Source: Firmicutes bacterium UBA6226
GTDB taxonomy: Bacteria > Bacillota_A > Clostridia > Peptostreptococcales > Acidaminobacteraceae
NCBI GenBank assembly: GCA_002441045.1
Contig: DJWQ01000084.1
Location: forward strand, 1-9,009
Direction of reading: 5' to 3'
Length of the DNA stretch: 9,009 nt
Part shown: piece after piece, positions 1 to 6,842 of the stretch
How positions within the stretch are numbered: the first letter of the stretch is position 1
Layout of the letters: each line of letters begins with the position of its first letter
Position numbers and translations under genes: made by a program
The notes under the pieces: generated by a model
What the model was told of the DNA's origin: nothing
Databases searched by the model: none
The model's input: the letters and a program-made list of their open reading frames with translations, nothing else

Positions 1-310
1 AAAAGCCAGCGGTATAATTCAGTAAATCGATGACCTTCATCTTATCATAGTAGAAAACCTCAGATGGCAAATACCCAATTTCTTGTCTGATCTCTGGTCC
101 TGACATAAAGCAGTCTTTACCAAAAATTGTTGCCGTACCAGAGTCTGGATATAACAGTCCTAGCATGGTTCTAATTGTTGTAGACTTTCCAGCACCATTT
201 GGACCGATAAACCCAAAAATTTCACCTTCTTTAACATTCAGTGATACTTGCTCTATGCCTCTTGATTTTCCGTAATATTTTGTAAGTTGATTCAGTTCGA
301 TTACGTTCAT
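1..310 (-). CDS. ABC transporter ATP-binding protein (N-terminal part, cut by window edge)
   Basis: Only the first 103 residues are present; the rest lies beyond the left edge. The protein begins MNVIELNQLTKYYGK and carries a perfect Walker A motif, GPNGAGKST, at residues 36-44. This is followed by the usual ABC spacing to IGYLPSE (residues 78-84), which occupies the Q-loop region. This form of the motif is typical of ATPases that power ABC-2-type exporters for drugs, peptides or lipids. The signature and Walker B motifs are not visible, so the substrate cannot be told. GGGGGAG at 314-320 sits 3 bases before the ATG, and no in-frame alternative start is better. The gene lies 21 bases after the stop of the NadR-like gene on the same strand, so it is probably the third gene of that operon. 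Its permease partner would be expected next, outside the window. The ABC ATPase assignment is firm; the exporter subtype is an inference. Confidence 0.93.
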   Translation of the reverse strand, partial: MNVIELNQLTKYYGKSRGIEQVSLNVKEGEIFGFIGPNGAGKSTTIRTMLGLLYPDSGTATIFGKDCFMSGPEIRQEIGYLPSEVFYYDKMKVIDLLNYTAGF

Positions 311-331
311 ATGCTCCCCCAATTGTGTATT

Positions 332-1279
332 CTATAGTTCTATGGTTAATGGGTTGGTAAATTTTTTATAGAGTTTAAGGATATTATCAACTTTGATTAA
401 TTGATTTTCCATGTTCCCAACCAGCGCGATATAAGGTAAATTACGCATTTGAAACTCACCTATTAATTTGCGATTTTCTATGGTATCTTCACTCATCACG
501 ATAAATACAACATCAGGCTGAAGCATATGATCCGCTTGAATGTTTAGAAATTCTGGGTGGTCCACATGATACCTTTGTCGATAATTTAAGTTAAGCTCGT
601 ATAATCCAGCTTGTATAAATAAAAACTGATTGGCATCACTGGTTTTTGACTTTATTTCTGTTGCTACTTTATGAAGACCTAACCCAATATCAGCTACCAT
701 AAAATCATCATCATAAGGGGTGACTAACTCAGTTTGGTAGATATCACTTAGCTTTTTGACCAAATTATATGTCATTTTGCGGTTATAGCCTAAAAAAGCA
801 ACTTTAGTGATGAAGTCGTTATAAACTGCAGGTGGTACAAAGTTCCGATTTGCAAAAGGATTGTTTCTAATATCGGTCCCAGTTACGTGTATTTCTTTAC
901 GGTCGATATCAACGATTCGATTTTCTGCATTTAAAGCATGGCTCATTCTAAAGCCATAGGCTTCACTTGAAAAGAAAACATCAATCTCTTGTCCATCTAA
1001 CAACTCTATGATAAAGTCCACATGCTTTTGTTGAATTTCATCTGTCCAGCCGATATCGGTAGGCACGTGCCACCCTTCTATAACCGTTACTTCTGGATAT
1101 TGCATCCTAATCCAGTTTGCTCTAACGGTCAATGGAATGTGCGTGTGTTTGGGTGCATCGTAAACGATAACAAAGAGCTTATCAACCTCTTTAAGTGATG
1201 ATTCTATAAGAAACTGATGTCCATTGTGAAATGGTGCAAATTTACCAACGGTTAGGCCTGTTTTAAAAGGTTTAGGCAT
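332..1279 (-). CDS. NadR-like protein: NMN adenylyltransferase domain plus degenerate ribosylnicotinamide-kinase domain
   Basis: This is a 315-residue protein. Residues 7-160 match the NadR nicotinamide-nucleotide adenylyltransferase fold, which makes NAD from NMN and ATP: GKFAPFHNGH holds the HxGH nucleotide-binding motif (H18-H21), and TGTDIR near residue 134 matches the second ATP-binding motif. The helix-turn-helix of enterobacterial NadR is absent. From about residue 160 the chain still follows the NadR kinase half (KVAFLG, then LVKKLSDIYQT). However, the expected G-x4-GK(S/T) loop reads GYNRKMTYNLV (164-174), and the catalytic FIDTD reads FIQAG (221-225). The DGLR motif is not recognisable either, so kinase activity is probably lost. 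The start is set at 1279 because AAAGGAG (1287-1293) lies 7 bases upstream; an ATG at 1300 has no good site. The start overlaps the stop of the upstream gene by 8 bases. The family is clear; kinase inactivity is inferred from a remembered alignment. Confidence 0.85.
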   Translation of the reverse strand: MPKPFKTGLTVGKFAPFHNGHQFLIESSLKEVDKLFVIVYDAPKHTHIPLTVRANWIRMQYPEVTVIEGWHVPTDIGWTDEIQQKHVDFIIELLDGQEIDVFFSSEAYGFRMSHALNAENRIVDIDRKEIHVTGTDIRNNPFANRNFVPPAVYNDFITKVAFLGYNRKMTYNLVKKLSDIYQTELVTPYDDDFMVADIGLGLHKVATEIKSKTSDANQFLFIQAGLYELNLNYRQRYHVDHPEFLNIQADHMLQPDVVFIVMSEDTIENRKLIGEFQMRNLPYIALVGNMENQLIKVDNILKLYKKFTNPLTIEL

Positions 1280-1814
1280 TGTGATTCTCCTTTCTATCAT
1301 ATGTGAGCTGTACCAATCCTGTCTGAAAGGATTCTACTTTGACGAGATTTAAAACTTGATCCATGGATTTCTCTTTAAATAATCTAACCCCTTCTCCTAT
1401 AAAGGTTGGAATAATAGAAATAATCCATCTGTCAATCAGATCCATTTTATGAAGTGTATTCACTAACTCAGCGCCGCCATCAACGAAAACATCGCCTTTC
1501 AAAGTTCTTAACCTTTGAATTAGAACATTGAGGTCTCCGCTGTAAAACTCTGGACCATCGCTTGTATTTTTCTCTTTTGATGAAATAATATAACAAGGCA
1601 CATCTTGATGTGGAAATGGTATACCAAATGACATGACTTTTTCATAGGTTTTTCTGCCCATCAGTACAGAGCCTACACTTGATAGAAATTGATGATACCC
1701 GTAATCTTCACCTTCTTTTTCAACAAGTGATAAGAATGTTAAATCACCATCGGGTTTTGCGATGAAGCCATCTAATGACATCGCAATATATACGACAACT
1801 TTTGATTGTGTCAT
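1272..1814 (-). CDS. Dihydrofolate reductase-like / RibD C-terminal-domain reductase
   Basis: This 180-residue single-domain protein belongs to the RibD C-terminal/DHFR superfamily, whose members reduce small heterocycles with NAD(P)H. It shows the N-terminal strand VVVYIAMSLDGFIAKPDG (residues 6-23), the dinucleotide-site segment VLMGRKTYEKV (50-60), and the C-terminal signature DVFVDGGAELVNTL (108-121) followed by IIPTFIGEGVRLF (134-146). The length is normal for stand-alone members such as Bacillus YwjB/YyaP, whose substrates are unknown. It is shorter than true RibD, which also has a deaminase domain, and no riboflavin genes are nearby, so neither riboflavin synthesis nor a genuine folA role is supported. 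AGGAGG at 1819-1824 fixes the start. It is the first gene of a three-gene minus-strand operon. I could not find a convincing -35/-10 pair in the 140 bases upstream. Confidence 0.88.
   Translation of the reverse strand: MTQSKVVVYIAMSLDGFIAKPDGDLTFLSLVEKEGEDYGYHQFLSSVGSVLMGRKTYEKVMSFGIPFPHQDVPCYIISSKEKNTSDGPEFYSGDLNVLIQRLRTLKGDVFVDGGAELVNTLHKMDLIDRWIISIIPTFIGEGVRLFKEKSMDQVLNLVKVESFQTGLVQLTYDRKENHNA
1287..1293 (-). promoter_or_regulatory. Ribosome binding site of the NadR-like gene, inside the upstream gene
   Basis: AAAGGAG on the minus strand lies within the last codons of the reductase gene and 7 bases before the ATG at 1279. It selects that start over the one at 1300. The junction reads ATGCCTAA, so the new start codon precedes the old stop, an arrangement that favours coupled translation. 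Confidence 0.8.
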
Positions 1815-1956
1815 AAAGCCTCCTGTAAATACAAGTGAAAAACTGTCCTTTTATACTTACCCTAATATAACTTCTACATTCACTGATAAAATCCTTTAAT
1901 TAAAATCTTTAAAAATTGCGTCTAAAGATATTACTAAAAGTGAGAATGTGGCTAAT

Positions 1957-2001
1957 AAAAAAGATGACGTGTATCTACTTACAGATCCAAGTCATCTTTT
2001 T
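1957..2001 (-). terminator. Rho-independent terminator after the chemoreceptor-like gene (possibly bidirectional)
   Basis: An 11-base perfect inverted repeat, AAAAAGATGAC (1958-1968) and GTCATCTTTTT (1991-2001), flanks a 22-base loop that can form a small inner hairpin (ATCT/AGAT). Read on the minus strand it lies 12 bases past the stop of the chemoreceptor-like gene and ends in a run of six T. The plus-strand reading also ends in five T, but no plus-strand gene leads into it. The loop is longer than usual. Confidence 0.75.
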
Positions 2002-2012
2002 GAAACGCCTAA

Positions 2013-3491
2013 CTACTTTATATTGAAAGAATACTCTATGATAATTAAAAAGTTTTCCTTTCTAACAGCTGCAAATTTAGCATAAAAACCATCTAATCTT
2101 TTAACGATAGGTGTTAAAAGATAAGTACTTGATTTAGAATTAAAGTAGTCTTTGTAAGGTGGATAAATATCAAATAAGTTGAGTCCAATGCTATCAGCTT
2201 CAGTTGCCGTAATAATTTTACCAGTCTGATCGAGAACTTGATAGTTTGAAATTTTATATTGCTTTGCAAACGACTTTGCTTCTTCAACCGTTCTTCTGAC
2301 ATGATATTCATTTGTTAAGAATTCAAGCTGTTGCGTTAAAATCACATCAATACTCTTTGATGATATCGTTTGGTAGAAGCGCTCGTTAATGTCACCTAAG
2401 TTTAATGCAGAGGTTTTTAACCTTTCTATATCTGAGCTCATCGTTTTTACGATCGTTTTTGTTGTTAATACGGTTTGATTATTTGTAGATGTATGATTTG
2501 AAATGGCTTCAATTTGTTTTTCTATTTCATGTACCGCACTAGACAATCGATCTATCGCTATAAAAGTATGTTCTACACGATCTTCAGTTAATTTTGAGTC
2601 AGTTGAAATTGCTTCAAAGATTTTACTCGTTCCAAAGACCTGAGTTTTAACGGATTCACTCATTTCAGCACTTTTTTCTGTCTCTTGTTCTGTTACTTTC
2701 AGTGCTGTCGTAATTGCCGAAACACTGGACACGATATCAGTAAGTGACTCTGAAGTGCTTTGAGCCAGTTTTCTAATTTCATCTGCAACGATAGAAAAGC
2801 CTCTGCCGGCTTCGCCAGCACGTGCAGCTTCAATACTTGCGTTAAGTGCGAGTAAACTTGTATTTGAAGAAATGGTCTCTATTGTATCTGTGATTTGGTT
2901 GATGGCATTTGCAGAGGTCACCAAATTGTCGATTTGTCCTACAAAACGGTTTGTAGATTCTGCCATAGTTTCCACTGTACTCATAGTTGCTTCAACCTCA
3001 GCCATAGAACGTTTTGATCGATTGTAGGTTTCAGCTGAAGCAATTTTTGCTTGCGTCATACTGTCTGTAATTTCCTTCACATAATTGACAACACTTGTAA
3101 TATCTTCATTTGCAGAGGATATATTTTTAACATAGTTTTGTGAAGAACCTGCAATTGTATCAACATTTTCTACAATTTCATTCATTCTACTCGCATTGTT
3201 TGTCATAAACTCTGAAAGCTCATCTGACAGCGCATTTGTTTTAAGTGATGTAATGAGAAGTTCTTCAAATGTGCGTTCATAATTTTCGCTTAGCTGTTTT
3301 AATAAAGCACTTGTCTCCTTTACCAACTTATTCTTCACTTCAAAAGAGACTTTATAGTTGCCTTTAGTCAGAAGCTGCAAAGAATGATTCATCTGCTTTA
3401 AAGATTTTTGGTGACGCAAGTTCATGATGAAGCCACCTAAAGCAATACCAACTAAAATAAAAACTAGCGAAATTATTACATTTGTTAACAT
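2013..3491 (-). CDS. Methyl-accepting chemotaxis-like signalling protein with C-terminal sensor-like domain
   Basis: This 492-residue protein has one N-terminal membrane helix (about residues 4-24) followed by RHQKSLK, which places the rest in the cytoplasm. A HAMP-like helical stretch (about 28-75) leads into a long coiled coil. The conserved chemoreceptor hairpin tip, with [20 protein letters not shown] at 212-231 and [15 protein letters not shown] after it, would bind CheW and CheA. After the returning helix (to about 375) there is an extra domain of roughly 110 residues containing [31 protein letters not shown] and [19 protein letters not shown], which resembles a Cache or PAS-type ligand fold. 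There is no extracellular sensor. GGAGG (3498-3502) sets the start. It follows the VOC gene by 22 bases and is probably cotranscribed with it. No che or flagellar gene is in view, so its output may be chemotaxis or another response. Confidence 0.9.
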   Translation of the reverse strand: MLTNVIISLVFILVGIALGGFIMNLRHQKSLKQMNHSLQLLTKGNYKVSFEVKNKLVKETSALLKQLSENYERTFEELLITSLKTNALSDELSEFMTNNASRMNEIVENVDTIAGSSQNYVKNISSANEDITSVVNYVKEITDSMTQAKIASAETYNRSKRSMAEVEATMSTVETMAESTNRFVGQIDNLVTSANAINQITDTIETISSNTSLLALNASIEAARAGEAGRGFSIVADEIRKLAQSTSESLTDIVSSVSAITTALKVTEQETEKSAEMSESVKTQVFGTSKIFEAISTDSKLTEDRVEHTFIAIDRLSSAVHEIEKQIEAISNHTSTNNQTVLTTKTIVKTMSSDIERLKTSALNLGDINERFYQTISSKSIDVILTQQLEFLTNEYHVRRTVEEAKSFAKQYKISNYQVLDQTGKIITATEADSIGLNLFDIYPPYKDYFNSKSSTYLLTPIVKRLDGFYAKFAAVRKENFLIIIEYSFNIK

Positions 3492-3513
3492 TACAATCCT
3501 CCAATCGGCGCTG

Positions 3514-4389
3514 TTATTCAGCAGCCTTCTTCAACTGATTTATATCAAATTTCTTCATCCCTAAAAAGGTTTGAATCACTTTTGTCTTTTTCTCTTGATT
3601 GTCAGTGTTTAAAAGTTCTCCCATGATAGAAGGTGCAATTTGCCATGAAACCCCAAATTGATCCCTACACCAACCGCATTGCTCAGCCTCTGGATCGTGT
3701 GATAATAACGACCAATAATGGTCAATTTCTTCTTGAGTATCGCATGGTATAATGAAAGAAACACCTTCATTAAATTGATAATTGTGATCATAACCACTGT
3801 CCATAGCACCAAGCATCATACCATTAATTTTAAAATTAACATGTTTGACACTGTGATCTGGATTTGGCGCTTCACCTAAGTATCGAGTTACATCACCACT
3901 GAGTGAACCACTAAATGTATCTATATAATGATGAACAGCTTGCTCACATTCACCAAGATGTTTTCCTACATACATTAGCGTAGGGATAATTTTTTGGTCA
4001 GATATTGGTGCGTTGTTAAGCATGATTTGCCATGAGACATGATATTGATCCTCAACCCATGCATAATATGCGCTAAAAGGATAAGTCCCAAGTGGCATAA
4101 GCTCAAATCCACCTTCTATGAAGCATCTATAAAATTTATCCACCTCTTCCTTAGTGGTACAATTGATTAAAAATGATATCGTAGGATTTGGTGTAAAAAA
4201 AGGACCGGCTGAAATAAACTGAAAAGGCTGTCCTGCTAAAGTGAGTTCGATGAGATGTGCGGTTCCAGATGGTGTATTCTCAAGTTCAGTTGTATGATTT
4301 ATTTCAGCATTTTCAAAAACAGATACATATCTTTGTGCTGCTTCAAGTGCTTCTTTGTCAAACCAGATGTGGGGAATAATTTTATTCAT
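3514..4389 (-). CDS. VOC/PhnB-like protein with two tandem glyoxalase-fold domains
   Basis: This 291-residue protein is built of two copies of the PhnB-like VOC (3-demethylubiquinone methyltransferase-like, glyoxalase-fold) domain. Copy one spans about residues 3-128, begins with [20 protein letters not shown] and ends in YHVSWQIM. Copy two spans about 135-258, with [14 protein letters not shown] and ending in [12 protein letters not shown]. The shared FWF-like start, the (E/D)xxx(H/Y) helix and the final VSWQI strand show the internal duplication. These proteins are usually single-domain; two-domain forms are also known. The ligand is unknown, and the name phosphonate-related or methyltransferase should not be read as a function. 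AGGAGG (4395-4400) sets the start. It is the first gene of a minus-strand pair with the chemoreceptor-like gene and is transcribed divergently from the anti-sigma gene. A weak promoter candidate lies at about 4421-4450. Confidence 0.88.
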   Translation of the reverse strand: MNKIIPHIWFDKEALEAAQRYVSVFENAEINHTTELENTPSGTAHLIELTLAGQPFQFISAGPFFTPNPTISFLINCTTKEEVDKFYRCFIEGGFELMPLGTYPFSAYYAWVEDQYHVSWQIMLNNAPISDQKIIPTLMYVGKHLGECEQAVHHYIDTFSGSLSGDVTRYLGEAPNPDHSVKHVNFKINGMMLGAMDSGYDHNYQFNEGVSFIIPCDTQEEIDHYWSLLSHDPEAEQCGWCRDQFGVSWQIAPSIMGELLNTDNQEKKTKVIQTFLGMKKFDINQLKKAAE

Positions 4390-4523
4390 ATTAACCTCCT
4401 ATATAGACATTTAAGTACTACATAGTTACCCATAATTTATAATAGCATTTCTTAAGATTAAAAAAGAATGCAATAAACTATAAAAAAATAAGGATTTGTC
4501 ACCTAATTTTTGAAGAATAATCG

Positions 4524-4529
4524 TATAAT
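4524..4529 (+). promoter_or_regulatory. Putative -10 element for the RsgI-like gene
   Basis: A perfect TATAAT lies 27 bases before the ATG at 4557, giving a leader of only about 20 bases. The nearest -35-like hexamer, TTGTCA (4496-4501), is 22 bases away, which is too far for a standard promoter, so activation or a different sigma factor is possible. I see no run of C followed by CGWA as expected of a SigI promoter. Confidence 0.45.
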
Positions 4530-4542
4530 ATTACATATGAGA

Positions 4543-4549
4543 AAGAAGG
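4543..4549 (+). promoter_or_regulatory. Ribosome binding site deciding the rsgI-like start
   Basis: AAGAAGG ends 7 bases before the ATG at 4557 but only 1 base before the in-frame GTG at 4551, so the ATG is the more likely start. The resulting N-terminus, MLYKGIVLSV, also fits the usual RsgI beginning. Confidence 0.7.
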
Positions 4550-4556
4550 TGTGGCG

Positions 4557-5819
4557 ATGTTATACAAAGGAATCGTTTTAAGCGTTCATGAAAACTATTC
4601 TATTATTCTGACAAATGAAAATCAATATAAACGCATTAAAAATAAACTGGGCCTATCGGTAGGACAAAAAATCTGGGTGAATAGTGATGATTTCTATGCA
4701 TCAAGTAATAATGTTGTATCGTTGTTTAATAAAAGATCAATCGTTGCTGCAGCTGCAGTTATCGCAATTGTTTTTTCAAGTTTCTTTGGATTTAATATGT
4801 ATCAAGTTAGCTATGCAACTGCTACAGTGGTCACAATTGATATCAATCCAAGTGTACAACTTGAATTAAATACAAATGATAAAGTTTTGAGATATATCGC
4901 ACTTAATGAAGATGCGGCTTCCCTTTCTCTTGAAAGTATCAAAGGTATGGCGGTCGAAGATGCCGTTGAGATCGTTGTCTCACAAGCGATAGAGCTGGGA
5001 TTTATCAATTCAGAGGATTTGATCGATGATTATGTACTTGTTACGACGATACCAGTAAAAGGCAATCCAAATAATAACGTCGCTTCTTCAGAAATTGAAA
5101 ACAAATTAGAAGAAAAGATTAACGAATCAGAAATACTTCAAGAAGTAAATGTCGCATTTAACAAAGCAACTAAAAATGAATTAAAAGCGGCTAAGGAAAA
5201 ATCAGTTTCTGTTGGACTTTATGTTTTAGATCAGGAATCAGACCAGACAAATGTTAAAGAATATTTTGCTGAAGAAGCAATGATTAATCAATTTGAACAC
5301 TTTGGTACAATCATACAAAAGAGCGATCAAGCTAAAATCAATGAAATTAACAAACTTTTAAATACACTTGAAACATTGAATGTAGATGTTGCAGTCTTTA
5401 GAACTAAGTTATCGCAGGTAGATGTGGACTACGACTCATTAATTGAGGAGTTAAAAGGCTTTATAGAGCAGCAGGAAATTCAGTTACCACAAAACCCAGG
5501 TAAAACGAATAATGGCAATTCTAATAACCCTAATAACCCTAATAACCCTAATAACGAAACAACAGAGTCCCCTACAACAACGGATTCGAATGATAATAAT
5601 GGCAAAAACAATAACGGCAACAACGGGAAGAAGAATGATCAAACATTAACTACAGAGCCAACTTCTGAATCTGTTGAACCCTCAACAGATTCAACGACGG
5701 AAACTTCAGAGCCATCTACTGAACCTGAAACGAAAAATCCATCTGGAAAACCAGTAGATTCTAAAACAAATAATGGTAACAATGATCATTCGAATAAGGG
5801 AAACTCAAAAGGTAATTAA
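4557..5819 (+). CDS. RsgI-family transmembrane anti-sigma factor
   Basis: This 420-residue protein has RsgI architecture. Residues 1-48 form the small beta-rich cytoplasmic domain (YKGIVLSVHENYSIILT) that in the family binds sigma-I. Residues 61-81 form one membrane helix (IVAAAAVIAIVFSSFFGF). The outer domain starts with VVTIDINPSVQLELN and holds an intact D-I-N-P-S motif (95-99), where known RsgI proteins cleave themselves between Asn and Pro. It continues as an alpha/beta and helical region to about residue 310. The last 110 residues are a low-complexity tail of Asn, Thr, Ser, Pro, Glu and Gly, without Cys or any carbohydrate-binding module I recognise. The tail could reach through or along the cell surface. 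The normal partner gene sigI is missing from both sides, and neighbours on each side point the other way, so the gene stands alone. The family is clear; the sigma partner and the stimulus are unknown. Confidence 0.88.
   Translation: MLYKGIVLSVHENYSIILTNENQYKRIKNKLGLSVGQKIWVNSDDFYASSNNVVSLFNKRSIVAAAAVIAIVFSSFFGFNMYQVSYATATVVTIDINPSVQLELNTNDKVLRYIALNEDAASLSLESIKGMAVEDAVEIVVSQAIELGFINSEDLIDDYVLVTTIPVKGNPNNNVASSEIENKLEEKINESEILQEVNVAFNKATKNELKAAKEKSVSVGLYVLDQESDQTNVKEYFAEEAMINQFEHFGTIIQKSDQAKINEINKLLNTLETLNVDVAVFRTKLSQVDVDYDSLIEELKGFIEQQEIQLPQNPGKTNNGNSNNPNNPNNPNNETTESPTTTDSNDNNGKNNNGNNGKKNDQTLTTEPTSESVEPSTDSTTETSEPSTEPETKNPSGKPVDSKTNNGNNDHSNKGNSKGN
5521..5555 (+). repeat. In-frame 9-base tandem repeat in the RsgI-like tail
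   Basis: There are three perfect copies of CTAATAACC and a fourth that is perfect up to its last base. Each codes for an Asn-Asn-Pro step in the extracellular tail. Because the unit is a multiple of three, gain or loss of copies would change tail length without breaking the frame. Confidence 0.9.
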
Positions 5820-5830
5820 TCAAAATAATT

Positions 5831-5862
5831 AGAGAGTGCAATTTCTGCACTCTCTTTTTTTT
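5831..5862 (+). terminator. Strong rho-independent terminator after the RsgI-like gene
   Basis: A 10-base perfect stem, AGAGAGTGCA and TGCACTCTCT, encloses a 5-base loop (ATTTC) and is followed by a run of T to 5862. It starts 11 bases after the stop codon. The minus-strand reading ends in AATTATTTTG and may also serve the converging DUF1848 gene, whose stop is at 5871. Confidence 0.93.
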
Positions 5863-5870
5863 GCCTATAA

Positions 5871-6722
5871 CTACTCCACGCCACACATTAAGGGTGAATC
5901 CACATAACAGTATTTTGATTTGTTTTGTTTATGCTGAGCATAACAATAAATACATTGATTTAAGCAGGTACTATAAGCACCAACATCAACACTTTGTACG
6001 CATCCACAATTTTCTCTTTGATGATAATCTTTTTTCTCATTTAATTTCACATTAAATACCGATTCAATTAATTTTTTATCAATACAATGTCCATGACAGA
6101 TACCAAAGTTCTCCAATGACGTTTGTTCCGCACAGGTTTCAATTATGAAATCATATTCATATGCAATTGCCGTAAAAGCATTTACGATTGCTTCAACTTC
6201 GTCTACACTAGGTGCATAAATGTTATATTGTTCCAGTTTCTTCTTATTAACAGGATATGTATCGATGAAACTGATGACACATTTTGAAAGATATGGCGAT
6301 AATGCTTTAGCCATCTTCGAAAAGTTTTCAATATGGAACTCTGTATTATATCGGTCATTTAGCAATATAGGATCATATCGCCATATAACACGTTTATTTC
6401 CAATTTTTTCAACTAATTTTTTATAGGTAATTAACCGAGTATTTATAGATGGTAAATTAGGCTCAATATCTGTATCATATGCATTTAATGTAAAATGAAA
6501 GTAATAATTAAATCGATCGATTTCATTTAATCTTTCAATCATCGGTTCAGGATTTTTACTCCAAAAAACAAGACAGTCTACCTGGTCGTTTAATTCAATT
6601 CTACGTCTTTGCTTAGGATTCATAGGATTTTGAGTGATGAGATATCCCTCTTCTACTCTTTGATAGAACCATTCGCTATAAAAAGCTGGTATATCTGTTC
6701 GTCTGCTTATACTTAATATCAT
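5871..6722 (-). CDS. DUF1848 family protein, radical-SAM-like C-terminal cysteine cluster
   Basis: This 283-residue protein opens with MILSISRRTDIPAFYSEWF, the hallmark of DUF1848, and has FWSKNP (53-58) and WRYDPILL (114-121) in a region that looks like an alpha/beta barrel. The C-terminal quarter is rich in Cys: CHGHC (209-213), CGC (239-241) and CLNQCIYCYA, where C253, C257 and C260 form the CX3CX2C spacing used by radical SAM enzymes to hold a 4Fe-4S cluster. In classical radical SAM proteins that motif is near the N-terminus; here it is at the other end, as in the rest of this family. Function and substrate are unknown. The start is placed at 6722, not at the ATG at 6728, because AAGGGGG (6730-6736) is 7 bases from the former and 1 base from the latter. 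It is a single gene, convergent with the RsgI-like gene and divergent from the phosphate transporter. Confidence 0.87.
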   Translation of the reverse strand: MILSISRRTDIPAFYSEWFYQRVEEGYLITQNPMNPKQRRRIELNDQVDCLVFWSKNPEPMIERLNEIDRFNYYFHFTLNAYDTDIEPNLPSINTRLITYKKLVEKIGNKRVIWRYDPILLNDRYNTEFHIENFSKMAKALSPYLSKCVISFIDTYPVNKKKLEQYNIYAPSVDEVEAIVNAFTAIAYEYDFIIETCAEQTSLENFGICHGHCIDKKLIESVFNVKLNEKKDYHQRENCGCVQSVDVGAYSTCLNQCIYCYAQHKQNKSKYCYVDSPLMCGVE

Positions 6723-6729
6723 ATTCATT

Positions 6730-6736
6730 CCCCCTT
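6730..6736 (-). promoter_or_regulatory. Ribosome binding site deciding the DUF1848 start
   Basis: AAGGGGG on the minus strand is correctly spaced for the ATG at 6722 and too close to the ATG at 6728. Further upstream on this strand, TATTAT (6750-6755) may be the -10 element, but no good -35 partner is visible. Confidence 0.7.
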
Positions 6737-6803
6737 AGGTTATTTTATCATAATACAATGCAGAATGCAGTCAGTTTCAGTTGTGTACAGATTTCAATTC
6801 ACT

Positions 6804-6842
6804 TTTACATCTAAATTACTTCGACTTTACATAGATTTAACA
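6804..6842 (+). promoter_or_regulatory. Putative PhoP-box-like array upstream of the Na/Pi cotransporter
   Basis: Four hexamers start at 6804 (TTTACA), 6815 (ATTACT), 6826 (TTTACA) and 6837 (TTAACA), each exactly 11 bases after the last, that is 6-base boxes with 5-base spacers. This matches the known layout of PhoP binding sites in Bacillus, TT(A/C/T)A(C/T)A repeated with one-turn phasing. The second box is degenerate, keeping only TTAC. The array ends 20 bases before the putative -10 of a phosphate transport gene, where an activator would be expected. No phoP gene is in the window, so the regulator is inferred. Confidence 0.55.

Noticed and set aside
1905..1929. Seven-base inverted repeat ATCTTTA/TAAAGAT upstream of the reductase operon
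   Set aside because: It is short, very AT-rich, and lies in a region where such matches arise by chance; no promoter element is positioned by it.
2114..3812. Short minus-strand open frames at 2114-2311 and 3609-3812
   Set aside because: Both lie wholly inside the chemoreceptor-like and VOC genes in another frame, have no ribosome binding site, and have no family-like sequence.
4496..4529. TTGTCA and TATAAT as a standard promoter pair for the RsgI-like gene
   Set aside because: The spacer is 22 bases, outside the usual 16-18, so only the -10 element is reported.
4684..5008. Short frames at 4684-4869 (plus) and 4811-5008 (minus)
   Set aside because: Both overlap the well-supported RsgI-like coding region in other frames and show no motif.
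5521..5555. CCCTAA-rich stretch resembling a telomere repeat or a small CRISPR
   Set aside because: It is a 9-base unit in frame within a coding tail, with no spacers and only four copies.
5861..6426. Plus-strand frames at 5861-6055 and 6220-6426
   Set aside because: They are antisense to the DUF1848 gene, and their sequences reflect its codon pattern only.
6757..6770. Tandem AATGCAG repeat in the divergent region before the DUF1848 gene
   Set aside because: Two copies of seven bases without a matching site elsewhere are too little to call an operator.
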